From: Gammaproteobacteria bacterium
GTDB taxonomy: Bacteria; Pseudomonadota; Gammaproteobacteria; Pseudomonadales; Cellvibrionaceae
DNA length: 64,000 bases
NCBI GenBank assembly: GCA_021151625.1
Contig: JAGKWY010000002.1
Coordinates: forward strand, 66,324-130,323
Direction of reading: 5' to 3'
The notes under the pieces are model-generated. The model was not told the origin of the DNA and searched no databases. It worked only from the letters and a program-made list of their open reading frames with translations. Both the position numbers and the translations under genes were made by a program. The first letter of the stretch is position 1. Each line of letters opens with the position of its first letter. Of this stretch, positions 39,246-48,773 are shown in pieces.

Positions 39246-41690
39246 ATGGACAAAAAGCGCTTAACCGAAACGGACATAATCACCAAGTTCATTCTCCCCG
39301 CGATAGACGCCGCAGGTTGGGATTCCATGACCCAATTACGTCAGGAAGTGAAGCTACGCGATGGCAAGGTCATTGTTCGTGGCAATATGGGTGTCCGCAA
39401 AACCGTTAAGTCTGCTGATATCGTCCTCTACCACAAACCCAACCTGCCGTTAGCGGTGATTGAAGCCAAAGCCAATAAACATGAGATTGGCAAAGGCATC
39501 CAGCAGGGCTTGGATTACGCTCGTCTGCTCGATGTACCTTTTGTATTTGCCTCTAACGGTGATGGTTTTATCTTTCACGACAAAACCAATAGCACCGGTT
39601 TGCTCGAATCCGAAATCACTCTTGACGAATTCCCAGCGCCCGAACAGCTATGGCAAAAATTCTGTGCATGGAAGGGTTATACCCAAGCGCAATTACCTAT
39701 CATTACCCAAGATTATTACGATGATGGCAGCGGCAAAGCCCCACGTTACTACCAGCTGCAAGCCGTTAATAAAACTATTGCCGCTGTATCTGCTGGGCAG
39801 AACCGCGCTTTGTTGGTCATGGCGACCGGTACCGGTAAAACTTACACCGCGTTTCAAATTATTTGGCGTTTATGGAAGTCACGGCAGAAGAAACGTATAT
39901 TGTTTTTGGCTGATCGTAATATTCTGGTCGATCAAACGCGCTTGAATGATTTCCAACCCTTTGGCCAAGCCATGACCAAAGTGACAGGGCGTGAGATTGA
40001 CCCCGCCTATGAAATTCACTTGGCGTTGTATCAAGCCTTAACTGGCCCCGATGAATCACAAAAAGCGTATAAACAAGTTGGGCGCGATTTTTTTGATTTA
40101 ATCATTATCGACGAATGCCACCGTGGAAGTGCCGCCGAGGATAGTGCATGGCGTGAAATTCTTGAGTACTTCACCAGCGCCACACAAATTGGTTTGACTG
40201 CAACACCAAAAGAAACCGATGAGGTTTCCAATACCAATTACTTTGGCGACCCCGTTTATACCTACTCACTCAAAGAAGGAATTGAAGACGGATTTCTCGC
40301 ACCCTATAAAGTTGTGCGTGTAGATCTGGATGTGGATTTACAAGGCTGGCGCCCCACCAAAAACCAGGTGGATAAAAACGGTGAGCTGATTGAAGATCGT
40401 ATTTACAATCAAAAAGATTTTGATCGTACCTTGGTAATAGACGAGCGTACGCAACTGGTGGCGGAAACCATTACTGCCTACTTAAAACGCACCGATCCAA
40501 TGGCAAAAACTATTGTATTTTGTAACGATATCGATCACGCCGAACGTATGCGCCGTGCACTGGTAAACCTCAACCCAGAGCAAATTCAAAAGAACGATAA
40601 ATACGTAATGAAAATTACCGGCGATGATGAACTTGGTAAAGCGCAACTGGATAACTTTATCAATCCCAAGCGCGCATATCCTGTTATCGCGACCACCTCA
40701 GAATTAATGACGACAGGTGTGGATGCAAAAACTTGCAAATTGGTAGTGTTGGATCAAAACATTCAATCCATGACTAAATTCAAACAAATCATTGGTCGTG
40801 GTACACGCATAGATGATCGCTACAACAAACTTTGGTTCACTATTTTAGATTTCAAAAAAGCTACTGAATTATTTGCTGATCCAAGCTTTGATGGCGCGCC
40901 TGAAAAAGTGATGGTGGCAACTGCTGAAGATGTTATTGACCTCGAAGACTCAAGCTTTGATGAAGAGCTTGCCAGCGTTCAAGAGGAGCAAGCTGAGCTA
41001 GATGCTGAACTTGAGACCAGCGATGACAATGAAATCAAAGAGCCGCAAGCGCCTTATGAAGTAACTACAGGCACAGGCAATGGTGAGTTTGAAGATGAAG
41101 AAGGCAAGCGGTATGTCAAATATCGGGTATCTGGCGTAACCGTAACCAAGATTGCCGAGCGTGTGCAGTATTACGATACCGATGGCAAGTTGGTCACTGA
41201 ATCCTTCAAAGACTACACTCGCAACACCATTAAGAAGCAATTCGCTTCCTTAAATGATTTTATAAAAACCTGGCAATGCAGCGAACGCAAGCAAGCCATT
41301 ATTAATGAGCTGGAAGCTGAAGGCGTAATCTGGCAAGCGTTGGAAGAGGATGTTAGTCGTGAACTCGATCCCTTTGATTTAATTTGCCACGTGGCTTTTG
41401 ACCAGCCTGCATTAACCCGTCGTGAACGAGCGGAAAATGTAAAAAAGCGCAACTACTTCACTAAGTATTCCGCTGCCGCGCAAAATGTTCTCAATGCATT
41501 GTTAGATAAATATGCCGATATAGGTGTAACTGAAATTGAATCCATCAACGTGCTAAAAGTTAAACCACTGGATCAACTTGGTACGCCCTTGGAGATCGTA
41601 AAAAATGCCTTTGGCAGCAAAAAAGAATACGAACAAGCTATTACCGAGTTAGAAGCCGCGCTTTATAGCGCTGAGCAAGCCAGCGCTTAA
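39246..41690 (+). CDS. hsdR: Type I restriction enzyme R subunit (HsdR), 814 aa
   Basis: The restriction and translocation subunit of a type I system. The nuclease core reads D58...E73-A-K75 (SADIVLYHK, then AVIEAKA). The SF2 motor has Walker A MATGTGKTYT (Gly195-Lys198), DECH (289-292), then LTATPKETD, and the later motifs ATTSELMTTGVDA and QIIGRGTRI. The C-terminal region (about 640-814) matches the EcoEI_R_C type. At 814 aa it is of the EcoEI-like subclass, shorter than EcoKI HsdR (about 1170 aa). It cleaves unmethylated foreign DNA with HsdM and HsdS, which are encoded downstream. All key motifs are intact. Confidence 0.96.
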   Translation: MDKKRLTETDIITKFILPAIDAAGWDSMTQLRQEVKLRDGKVIVRGNMGVRKTVKSADIVLYHKPNLPLAVIEAKANKHEIGKGIQQGLDYARLLDVPFVFASNGDGFIFHDKTNSTGLLESEITLDEFPAPEQLWQKFCAWKGYTQAQLPIITQDYYDDGSGKAPRYYQLQAVNKTIAAVSAGQNRALLVMATGTGKTYTAFQIIWRLWKSRQKKRILFLADRNILVDQTRLNDFQPFGQAMTKVTGREIDPAYEIHLALYQALTGPDESQKAYKQVGRDFFDLIIIDECHRGSAAEDSAWREILEYFTSATQIGLTATPKETDEVSNTNYFGDPVYTYSLKEGIEDGFLAPYKVVRVDLDVDLQGWRPTKNQVDKNGELIEDRIYNQKDFDRTLVIDERTQLVAETITAYLKRTDPMAKTIVFCNDIDHAERMRRALVNLNPEQIQKNDKYVMKITGDDELGKAQLDNFINPKRAYPVIATTSELMTTGVDAKTCKLVVLDQNIQSMTKFKQIIGRGTRIDDRYNKLWFTILDFKKATELFADPSFDGAPEKVMVATAEDVIDLEDSSFDEELASVQEEQAELDAELETSDDNEIKEPQAPYEVTTGTGNGEFEDEEGKRYVKYRVSGVTVTKIAERVQYYDTDGKLVTESFKDYTRNTIKKQFASLNDFIKTWQCSERKQAIINELEAEGVIWQALEEDVSRELDPFDLICHVAFDQPALTRRERAENVKKRNYFTKYSAAAQNVLNALLDKYADIGVTEIESINVLKVKPLDQLGTPLEIVKNAFGSKKEYEQAITELEAALYSAEQASA

Positions 41691-41750
41691 CATCTAAATA
41701 TACCCATACCCACATGTGCGGGTATCCATAACAAGAGTTAGAACTACCCC

Positions 41751-43232
41751 ATGTCTATTTCATCTGTAGTTAAATCCATTCAAGACATCATGCGTAAAGA
41801 TGCCGGTGTCGATGGCGATGCCCAGCGTCTTGGACAACTCTCATGGTTGTTATTTTTAAAAATATTTGATGCGCAAGAAGAAAATCTGGAGTTTGAACAA
41901 GGCGACGCCTACAAAGCGCCTATCCCAAAAAAATACCTTTGGCGCAATTGGGCGGCAGATCCAGAAGGAATTACTGGAGAAGAACTATTGGATTTTGTGA
42001 ATACGGAATTGTTTCCCAAGTTAAAAGATATGCCTGCACCAATTCGCTCAAACCCAAGAGGTTTTGTTGCGAAAGAAGCTTTTGGTGATGCATTCAATTA
42101 CATGAAAAATGGCACGTTGCTGCGTCAGGTAATCAACAAACTCAATGAAATCGATTTTACTAACTCCGCTGAGCGCCATTTGTTTGGTGATTTGTACGAG
42201 CAAATTTTAAAAGACTTGCAAAGTGCGGGTAACGCGGGTGAATTTTATACCCCACGTGCAGTGACTCGGTTTATTGTACAGATGATTGACCCAAAACTAG
42301 GCGAGTCTATATTTGACCCTGCCTGTGGTACGGGCGGATTTTTAAGTTGCGCGTTTGACCATGTAAAAGCCAATTACGTAAAAACTGCCGAAGACCACGC
42401 CACCTTGCAGCAACAAATTCACGGCGTAGAAAAAAAGCAATTACCGCATTTACTCTGCACCACCAATATGCTGTTACACGGAATAGAAGTGCCCGTGCAA
42501 GTGAAGCACGCCAATACGTTAAACAGACCGCTTTCCAGTTGGGATGATGACGAACAGAAAAATGTCATCATTACCAACCCGCCATTTGGTGGTACAGAGG
42601 AAGACGGCATAGAAAAAAACTTCCCTTCAGAAATGCAAACCCGTGAAACGGCGGATTTGTTTTTGCAGCTAATTATTGAGGTGTTAAAAGATGGTGGCCG
42701 CGCCGCTGTAGTCCTGCCAGATGGCACGCTCTTTGGCGAAGGTGTAAAAACCAAAATCAAAAAACTGTTATTAGACACCTGTAACCTCCACACAGTCGTG
42801 CGTTTGCCCAATTCCGTATTTGCGCCTTACACGAGTATTAAAACCAATATTTTATTTTTTGAAAAAGGAACGCCCACGAAAGAAGTTTGGTATTACGAGG
42901 TTCCGCTGCCAGCGGGTGTAAAAGCCTTTAATAAAACCAAGCCTATGAAGCTGGAAGACTTTGCTGCCTGTGCAGACTGGTGGGGTGAAGGCAAAAAGCA
43001 ATCGGTAAAAGCCAAGCGCAAAAGCCGTGTAGAGAACGAACAGGCATGGAAAGTAAGCATTGAGGATATTGCTGCGCGTAATTACAACCTCGATATTAAA
43101 AACCCGCATATGGTTGAACAAATAAGCCATGACCCCGATGAATTGCTTGTCACTTACGCGCATCAGCAAAAAAATATTCAGCAGTTGAGAGATCAACTTA
43201 AAACGATTTTGAGTGATGCGTTAAATGGATAA
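41751..43232 (+). CDS. hsdM: Type I DNA methyltransferase M subunit (HsdM), 493 aa
   Basis: An N6-adenine methyltransferase: SAM-binding motif FDPACGTGGFL (Asp189 on) and catalytic NPPFGG (Asn276 on), preceded by the type I helical N-terminus (QDIMRKDAGVDGDAQRLGQL) and the conserved GEFYTPRAVTRFIV. The C-terminal part includes the S-contacting helix region. Length and motifs are typical. It forms M2S with HsdS to protect host DNA and R2M2S with HsdR. It overlaps the Fic gene start by 8 nt. Confidence 0.96.
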   Translation: MSISSVVKSIQDIMRKDAGVDGDAQRLGQLSWLLFLKIFDAQEENLEFEQGDAYKAPIPKKYLWRNWAADPEGITGEELLDFVNTELFPKLKDMPAPIRSNPRGFVAKEAFGDAFNYMKNGTLLRQVINKLNEIDFTNSAERHLFGDLYEQILKDLQSAGNAGEFYTPRAVTRFIVQMIDPKLGESIFDPACGTGGFLSCAFDHVKANYVKTAEDHATLQQQIHGVEKKQLPHLLCTTNMLLHGIEVPVQVKHANTLNRPLSSWDDDEQKNVIITNPPFGGTEEDGIEKNFPSEMQTRETADLFLQLIIEVLKDGGRAAVVLPDGTLFGEGVKTKIKKLLLDTCNLHTVVRLPNSVFAPYTSIKTNILFFEKGTPTKEVWYYEVPLPAGVKAFNKTKPMKLEDFAACADWWGEGKKQSVKAKRKSRVENEQAWKVSIEDIAARNYNLDIKNPHMVEQISHDPDELLVTYAHQQKNIQQLRDQLKTILSDALNG

Positions 43233-44256
43233 ATTAACGCCGCCCTTTACAGTAACCCCCAACATTATTTACTTGGTGGCGAATATTAGTGAGCATATAG
43301 GGCGTTTATCCTTCGCCAGCACACAGGCGGCAGCATTACGCTTAAATCGTATTAACCGTATTCGCACCATTCAAGGTTCGCTTGCGATTGAGGGGAATAC
43401 CTTAAGCGAGGAGCAAATCACGGCGATTCTGGAAGGTAAGCGAGTAATAGCGCCGCCGCGCGAATTACAAGAAGCGCGCAATGCGATAGTCGCCTATGAA
43501 CAACTGGATAAGTGGCAGCCTGAAAAGGAAAAAGATTTGCTCAGTGCCCATGCGTTGCTCATGCAAAGCTTGGTGGATGATGCAGGCCTTTATCGTAAAG
43601 GCAATGTTGGGGTTATGAAGGGCGAGCAAGTCGTGCATATGGCACCACCTGCGAATCGCGTTGCGGGGTTAATGAAAAATTTATTGCACTGGCTCAAAAC
43701 ATCCAACCAGCATCCGCTTATTGCAAGCTGTGTATTTCACTACGAGTTTGAATTTATCCACCCCTTTAGCGATGGTAATGGGCGCATGGGGCGGCTATGG
43801 CAAACATTGATATTAAGCCAGTGGAATCCGTTGTTTCAGAATATTCCTGTGGAGAGTTTGGTGCATGAACACCAGGCGGAATACTACCAAGCCATTAATA
43901 GCAGCACGCAACAAACCGACTGCGCCATCTTCATTGAGTTTATGCTGAGGATGATTTTAGAGGCCATTACCAGCTCGGTAATAGATAGCACTACTAATGC
44001 AACCCCCCATGTAACCCCTCAAGCTACCCCCCAAGTAGAGCAGCTGTTAAATATTTTAAAAGGTGAAATGGGGCGCGATGATCTGCTTGTTGCATTGGGC
44101 TTGAGTGACCGAAAAAATTTCCGTGAGGCGTACTTGCAACCCGCTTTAACGGCTGGGTTAGTCACTATGACCAATCCCAACAGCCCCAAAAGCCCCAAAC
44201 AACGTTACCGCATAACTGCGCAGGGGTTGGCGTTGTTAAAACAAAAGAAAATTTGA
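43225..44256 (+). CDS. Fic-domain protein, 343 aa
   Basis: A Fic (filamentation induced by cAMP) protein: motif HPFSDGNGRMGR with the catalytic His179, and an N-terminal inhibitory helix motif SLAIEGN (Ser52-Asn58), which marks a class II Fic with built-in autoinhibition. Fic enzymes usually AMPylate proteins. The C-terminal part includes a low-complexity repeat NATPHVTPQATPQVEQLL and a winged-helix region (LGLSDRKNFREAYLQPALTA). It lies between hsdM and hsdS in the operon, overlapping hsdM, a position known for Fic genes in some type I loci. Role in the system is not clear. Confidence 0.93.
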   Translation: MDKLTPPFTVTPNIIYLVANISEHIGRLSFASTQAAALRLNRINRIRTIQGSLAIEGNTLSEEQITAILEGKRVIAPPRELQEARNAIVAYEQLDKWQPEKEKDLLSAHALLMQSLVDDAGLYRKGNVGVMKGEQVVHMAPPANRVAGLMKNLLHWLKTSNQHPLIASCVFHYEFEFIHPFSDGNGRMGRLWQTLILSQWNPLFQNIPVESLVHEHQAEYYQAINSSTQQTDCAIFIEFMLRMILEAITSSVIDSTTNATPHVTPQATPQVEQLLNILKGEMGRDDLLVALGLSDRKNFREAYLQPALTAGLVTMTNPNSPKSPKQRYRITAQGLALLKQKKI

Positions 44257-44259
44257 ATG

Positions 44260-44286
44260 AATTGTCTCTGCACTGCGGAGACAATT
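44260..44286. terminator. Hairpin between fic and hsdS
   Basis: AATTGTCTC (44260-44268) and GAGACAATT (44278-44286) form a 9-bp stem right after the fic stop codon. There is no long T-run, so it may attenuate rather than end transcription into hsdS. Confidence 0.5.
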
Positions 44287-44302
44287 GCTTTATACAAAAT
44301 AA

Positions 44303-46309
44303 ATGATATTTATTATGAAAAGCCTGATTACTGATCACCTAGATATCTGGACTGCCGCCCACAAAACCCGCAGCACCGCAGGGCGTGGCAGCAACAATAA
44401 GCTGGATTTATACGGTATTAAAAAACTGCGCGAGTTGATCTTGGAATTGGCTGTGCGAGGCAAGTTGGTGTCACAAGATCCAAATGATGTGCCTGCGAGT
44501 GAGTTAGTTAAACGTATCTCTGCTGAAAAATCCACGTTGATTAAAGAGGGGAGAATCAAAAAGGAAATTTCCTTTGTCAATTTTGATGGCTTAGATGAAA
44601 TTAAAAAACCTTTACCAGATTCATGGAGTTGGATACGGCTTTCGGATACGGCAGACATCGTGCGAGGTGGATCGCCTCGGCCTGCGGGTGATCCTAAATT
44701 TTATGGTGGAAGCATTCCATTTTTAAAAGTTGGAGATGTAACTAATAATAAGGGGAAATATGTTGAAGGGTTTAATGCGACAATCACAGAAGCGGGTTTA
44801 ACAAAAACACGGTATATAAATACTAGAACTGTATTGCTTTCGAATAGTGGAGCAACTCTTGGGATTCCAGCGATTTGCACTTTTCCCACTACTTTTAATG
44901 ACGGAATAGCTGCTTTTGTTGAAAAATCTGCATGTATCTTTGATGAGTATTTATATTTATATTTAAAAAGCATCAGCAAATGGTTATTGCACGTGGCATC
45001 TCAAGGGCAGGGACAACCAAACCTAAACACCGATATAGTAAAATCAGTTTGGTTTTCATTGCCACCAATGGAAGAACAACATCGCATAGTCGCCAAAGTC
45101 GATGAGCTAATGGCTTTCTGCGATCAATTGGAGCAAACCCAAAGCGACAATATCGCTGCCCATGCACAACTCGTAGAAGTACTGCTCGCCAGCTTAACCA
45201 ACAGCAGCGACCACACGGAACTGCAAAACAACTGGCAACGCATAGCTGCGCACTTCGATACCCTATTCACCACCGAACACAGCATCGACCAACTCAAACA
45301 AACCATTCTGCAATTAGCCGTAATGGGCAAGCTCGTCCCTCAAAACCCCAACGACGAACCCGCCAGCGAACTCCTAAAAAAAATCGCTGCTGAAAAAGCT
45401 CAGTTGATTAAAGAAGGAAAAATCAAAAAAGAAAAACCGTTACCAGAAATTACGGATGAAGAAAAACCGTTTGAATTGCCGAGTGGGTGGGAGTGGTGTC
45501 GATTGGGGGGCATCACAAACTATGGTGCTTCGGATAAGGCCGAACCATCAGATGTTGATGCATTTACTTGGGTGTTAGAGCTTGAAGATGTAGAGAAAGG
45601 AACCTCACTTGTATTGCAAAAAGTTCGCTACAAAGATAGAAACTTTAAAAGCACTAAAAATAGATTTAAGAAAAATGATGTGATTTACGGAAAACTTCGT
45701 CCGTATCTAGACAAGGTTTTAGTTGCTGATGAAGACGGTGTCTGTTCTACAGAGATGATTCCAATTCGAGGCTATTTGGGGATTTTTCCAGAATATTTAC
45801 GCTTGATGATGAAATCACCAAAATTTATCGAATATGCAACAGAATCAACTCACGGAATGAGTCTTCCTCGGCTTGGTACCGAAAAAGCAGTATTAGCTTT
45901 GATTCCGCTATGTTCTTTGTCAGAGCAACACCGCGTGGTCGCCAAAGTCGATGAACTCATGACTCTCTGCGATACACTAAAAGCCAACCTCCAATATGCC
46001 CAAGCAACCCAGCTAGCACTGGCGGATGCATTAGTCGAATCTGTTATTGGTGTAAGTTACTCGCCTTCTGTGTCAGTAAAAAACGAAGAGCTACCTATGG
46101 AAATAAGAACTTCTCTTGAGTTAAACCCTAACGTAAAGCTAAAAACTGATGCAGTATTGGCCAACATTATTAGTGCTGAAGAAGGAAGCATTGATGCAAA
46201 ACGTTTATGGCAGAAGTCGAAAATGGATTTACCGAGTTTTTACAAGCAGCTCAAGCGGGAAATTTCTGCTGGATACATAATTAAACCTGCTGTAGCAGAA
46301 ATTTGGTAG
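44303..46309 (+). CDS. hsdS: Type I specificity subunit HsdS, 668 aa
   Basis: A specificity subunit with two target-recognition domains: TRD1 about residues 100-250 and TRD2 about 380-545. Each is followed by a conserved coiled-coil spacer (EEQHRIVAKVDELMAFCDQL and SEQHRVVAKVDELMTLCDTL), and each is preceded by the repeat VMGKLVPQNPNDEPASEL or VRGKLVSQDPNDVPASEL. The chain is longer than usual (about 400-600): residues about 575-668 add a helical C-terminal region (LANIISAEEGSIDAKRLWQK) that resembles a winged-helix. That extension could regulate or contact another partner. The start is likely at MKSLITDH (44318), which matches the family. Confidence 0.93.
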   Translation: MIFIMKSLITDHLDIWTAAHKTRSTAGRGSNNKLDLYGIKKLRELILELAVRGKLVSQDPNDVPASELVKRISAEKSTLIKEGRIKKEISFVNFDGLDEIKKPLPDSWSWIRLSDTADIVRGGSPRPAGDPKFYGGSIPFLKVGDVTNNKGKYVEGFNATITEAGLTKTRYINTRTVLLSNSGATLGIPAICTFPTTFNDGIAAFVEKSACIFDEYLYLYLKSISKWLLHVASQGQGQPNLNTDIVKSVWFSLPPMEEQHRIVAKVDELMAFCDQLEQTQSDNIAAHAQLVEVLLASLTNSSDHTELQNNWQRIAAHFDTLFTTEHSIDQLKQTILQLAVMGKLVPQNPNDEPASELLKKIAAEKAQLIKEGKIKKEKPLPEITDEEKPFELPSGWEWCRLGGITNYGASDKAEPSDVDAFTWVLELEDVEKGTSLVLQKVRYKDRNFKSTKNRFKKNDVIYGKLRPYLDKVLVADEDGVCSTEMIPIRGYLGIFPEYLRLMMKSPKFIEYATESTHGMSLPRLGTEKAVLALIPLCSLSEQHRVVAKVDELMTLCDTLKANLQYAQATQLALADALVESVIGVSYSPSVSVKNEELPMEIRTSLELNPNVKLKTDAVLANIISAEEGSIDAKRLWQKSKMDLPSFYKQLKREISAGYIIKPAVAEIW

Positions 46310-46319
46310 GTATTGGTAT

Positions 46320-47909
46320 ATGAAAATAAAGGAATTACTTATACCGAACTATAAAGGTTTCATTAACTTTAAAGTGACTTTTGATTTTGGCTCACCAATT
46401 TCAACGATTATTGGCCCAAATGGTGTTGGTAAATCTAACCTAATAGAAATAATTGTGTCTATTTTTAGAGCAATTGACCTTGGTGAGCAAACAGAATTTA
46501 GTTATACCATTATCTATGAGTGTCGCGATCATGAAGTTAAGGCACGATTTGATGTGAATGACAGTGCTAATAATTTTGTTGTTGTTGATGGGGAGGCGAA
46601 ATCTTTTACGTTCTTAAAAAATAATGCAAATGAATATTTGCCTTTAAATATATTTACCTATTATTCGGGTACAAATGAACGTGTTGAATCGCTCTTTGTA
46701 AAGCATCAAACACGCTTTTACGATGCCCTTACCAAGGGTGATGATCAATTAATTAGACGTTTTTTCTACTGCCGAGAGGTACACAGTTTTTTCGTATTGC
46801 TGGCGTTTTTAGTAGATAACGAAAAGGCATCGAAAGATCTTCTGGAAAAGCTCCACGTAAAAAACCTAGAGTCAGTTTTATTCGTACTTAAAAAACCCTA
46901 TTGGTACAAGGGTAAACCCTCTGAAATCATGCTTGCTGAAGGTGACCAAAAGTTTTGGTATTCGCGGGGTGTTGTAAGAGATTTTCTAAACCACTTGTGG
47001 GAAGTGGCAATTGCCCCCATTGATAATACTGAGCGTAAAATCATTGACTTTCGTGGTCGTTCTGAAAATCAAGATCGGTTATATCTATTCTTGCCAGATA
47101 AAGAATCTCTCGAAAATTTAGCAAAAAATTATGCCGATACTACTGCGCTCTTTAAACATGTTGAAAGCACCTACATTGCTGATTTACTTGAAGACGTACA
47201 GGTAACAGTAACTACCACTGATGATAAAGAGCTTACTTTCAGCGCACTCTCGGAAGGCGAACGGCAACTGTTAACTGTGCTTGGGCTGATGAAGTTTACG
47301 AGAGGGGATGAATCATTATTCCTTTTGGATGAGCCAGACACCCATTTAAACCCCCGCTGGAAGCTCGACTACTTCTCCCAAATAGAAAAAATATTGGATT
47401 ACAAAATCGAAGGGAGTAATAGAACAGCATGGGACTCTAGCCAGGTGATACTAACCACGCATGATCCAATGATGCTCACCTCGTTATACGCTAACCAAAT
47501 TCGTGTTATTACCGAAAAGGATGGTGTCAAGATTTCGGAAATTCCAGAGGAAGATCCTATTAACTTGGGTGTTGAGGCGATAATTCAATCTGAACTTTAT
47601 GGAATTAGAAGTAGTCTTGACGATGAGATTCAAAAGAAAATTGATTTACGCAATAGATTGCTATCTATGCCTAACTTGTCAGGGAAACCATTAGAAAAAC
47701 TTTTAGAGTTGAATGATGAGCTTGATGCAATTGGTTTACAGTATGCGCACCCCAATCCCTATTTTTCAAATTTCTCAAAAGCTATAAGCCGCAATCCTAA
47801 ATTCAGGCGTCCAGAGTTTACTCCCGATGAATATGAAGAGTTGCAGAAGTTGTCAGATGAAATTCTAGCTACCGTATTGGGGCAGGAGGCTGACAATGAT
47901 AAAAATTAA
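46320..47909 (+). CDS. AAA/ABC-type ATPase of a defence module, 529 aa
   Basis: An ABC-type ATPase of the AAA_21/OLD-like group: Walker A IIGPNGVGKSN (Lys38), signature-like ALSEGERQLLTVLG, Walker B LFLLDEPDTHLNP (Asp337-Glu338), and the H-loop LTTHDPMML. It has a SMC-like head without a Toprim nuclease at the C-terminus. The downstream gene overlaps by 14 nt and encodes an HNH nuclease, so together they resemble a Septu-type (PtuA/PtuB) or retron-associated ATPase-nuclease pair. It follows hsdS by 10 nt and is probably in the same operon as the type I system. The partner is inferred by neighbourhood. Confidence 0.86.
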   Translation: MKIKELLIPNYKGFINFKVTFDFGSPISTIIGPNGVGKSNLIEIIVSIFRAIDLGEQTEFSYTIIYECRDHEVKARFDVNDSANNFVVVDGEAKSFTFLKNNANEYLPLNIFTYYSGTNERVESLFVKHQTRFYDALTKGDDQLIRRFFYCREVHSFFVLLAFLVDNEKASKDLLEKLHVKNLESVLFVLKKPYWYKGKPSEIMLAEGDQKFWYSRGVVRDFLNHLWEVAIAPIDNTERKIIDFRGRSENQDRLYLFLPDKESLENLAKNYADTTALFKHVESTYIADLLEDVQVTVTTTDDKELTFSALSEGERQLLTVLGLMKFTRGDESLFLLDEPDTHLNPRWKLDYFSQIEKILDYKIEGSNRTAWDSSQVILTTHDPMMLTSLYANQIRVITEKDGVKISEIPEEDPINLGVEAIIQSELYGIRSSLDDEIQKKIDLRNRLLSMPNLSGKPLEKLLELNDELDAIGLQYAHPNPYFSNFSKAISRNPKFRRPEFTPDEYEELQKLSDEILATVLGQEADNDKN

Positions 47910-48726
47910 GTTTCCAGATGTCCTTCCTCCAGAAATTCAAACATGGAAATCTGTGGCTGCTACGATTTCTGCACAGATTTTAGCTGCGCAATCAATTCAG
48001 GATAAGCATAAACTTATCGATAAATATAAAAAGCATTGGCAAAAAAAAGTGTTAGTTACTTGGTTATCTAAAATGTCGCATGATAAGTGCTGGTATACCG
48101 AAACATATTTCGGTGGTGATTACCAAGAGGTGGAGCATTTTAGACCAAAGAAAAATACCAAGAATAAAGATGGTGCGATAAATGCGGCTCATGATGGATA
48201 CTATTGGCTTGCTTTTGATTTGGATAATTATCGGCTCTGCAAGCGGAGACCGAATGCTAAAAAAGGTACATTCTTTCCTGTGATTGATGAGAGATTCAGA
48301 GCCTCAAACGAGACCTACGACTGGCGTGACGAGTTACCTTTGTTTCTTGATCCCTTAGATGACGAGGATTGCTTGCTGTTAAGTTTTGATGATAATGGAA
48401 AGCCAGTTCCAGCAGCTGATCTTGAGGCTCAAGATGTTGAGCGCGTTATGTTTACGATTGATAAGTACTTTTTAGATGAAGAGGTTTTAAATCGCCGAAG
48501 AGCTGATACATGGTCAACCTGTAGATCGTTGTACAACAAGTATTTAAATGCAATGAAGGCTATTAAGTCGTCACCGAATGATAGAGTTAGTGCGCGAGCA
48601 GAGGCTGAAGCAGATCTTAAACTATTAAAAGCAATGCTAACTGAAAATAAGGAGTTTTCTTCGGTGGCTAAAGAGGCCCTTATCAAGACTGGCGACCGGA
48701 TGGCGATCAAGATTGCCTGCTCATAG
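47896..48726 (+). CDS. HNH endonuclease partner of the ATPase, 276 aa
   Basis: A PtuB-like HNH nuclease: near the N-terminus is KCWYTET followed by QEVEHFRPKKNTKNKDG (Glu80-His81), and the HNH continues in GYYWLAFDLDNYRLCKRRPN (His, Asn and Cys). The form CxYC is altered to CWYT in this copy. It overlaps the ATPase gene, as expected for a cotranslated toxin-effector pair that degrades phage or cell DNA on activation. Length (276) agrees with PtuB-type proteins. The C-terminal half is helical. Confidence 0.84.
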   Translation: MIKIKFPDVLPPEIQTWKSVAATISAQILAAQSIQDKHKLIDKYKKHWQKKVLVTWLSKMSHDKCWYTETYFGGDYQEVEHFRPKKNTKNKDGAINAAHDGYYWLAFDLDNYRLCKRRPNAKKGTFFPVIDERFRASNETYDWRDELPLFLDPLDDEDCLLLSFDDNGKPVPAADLEAQDVERVMFTIDKYFLDEEVLNRRRADTWSTCRSLYNKYLNAMKAIKSSPNDRVSARAEAEADLKLLKAMLTENKEFSSVAKEALIKTGDRMAIKIACS

Positions 48727-48773
48727 AATTGTAAGTGTTATTTTTCAGTTGCTGAGTATTTTTTGGAAAGACT

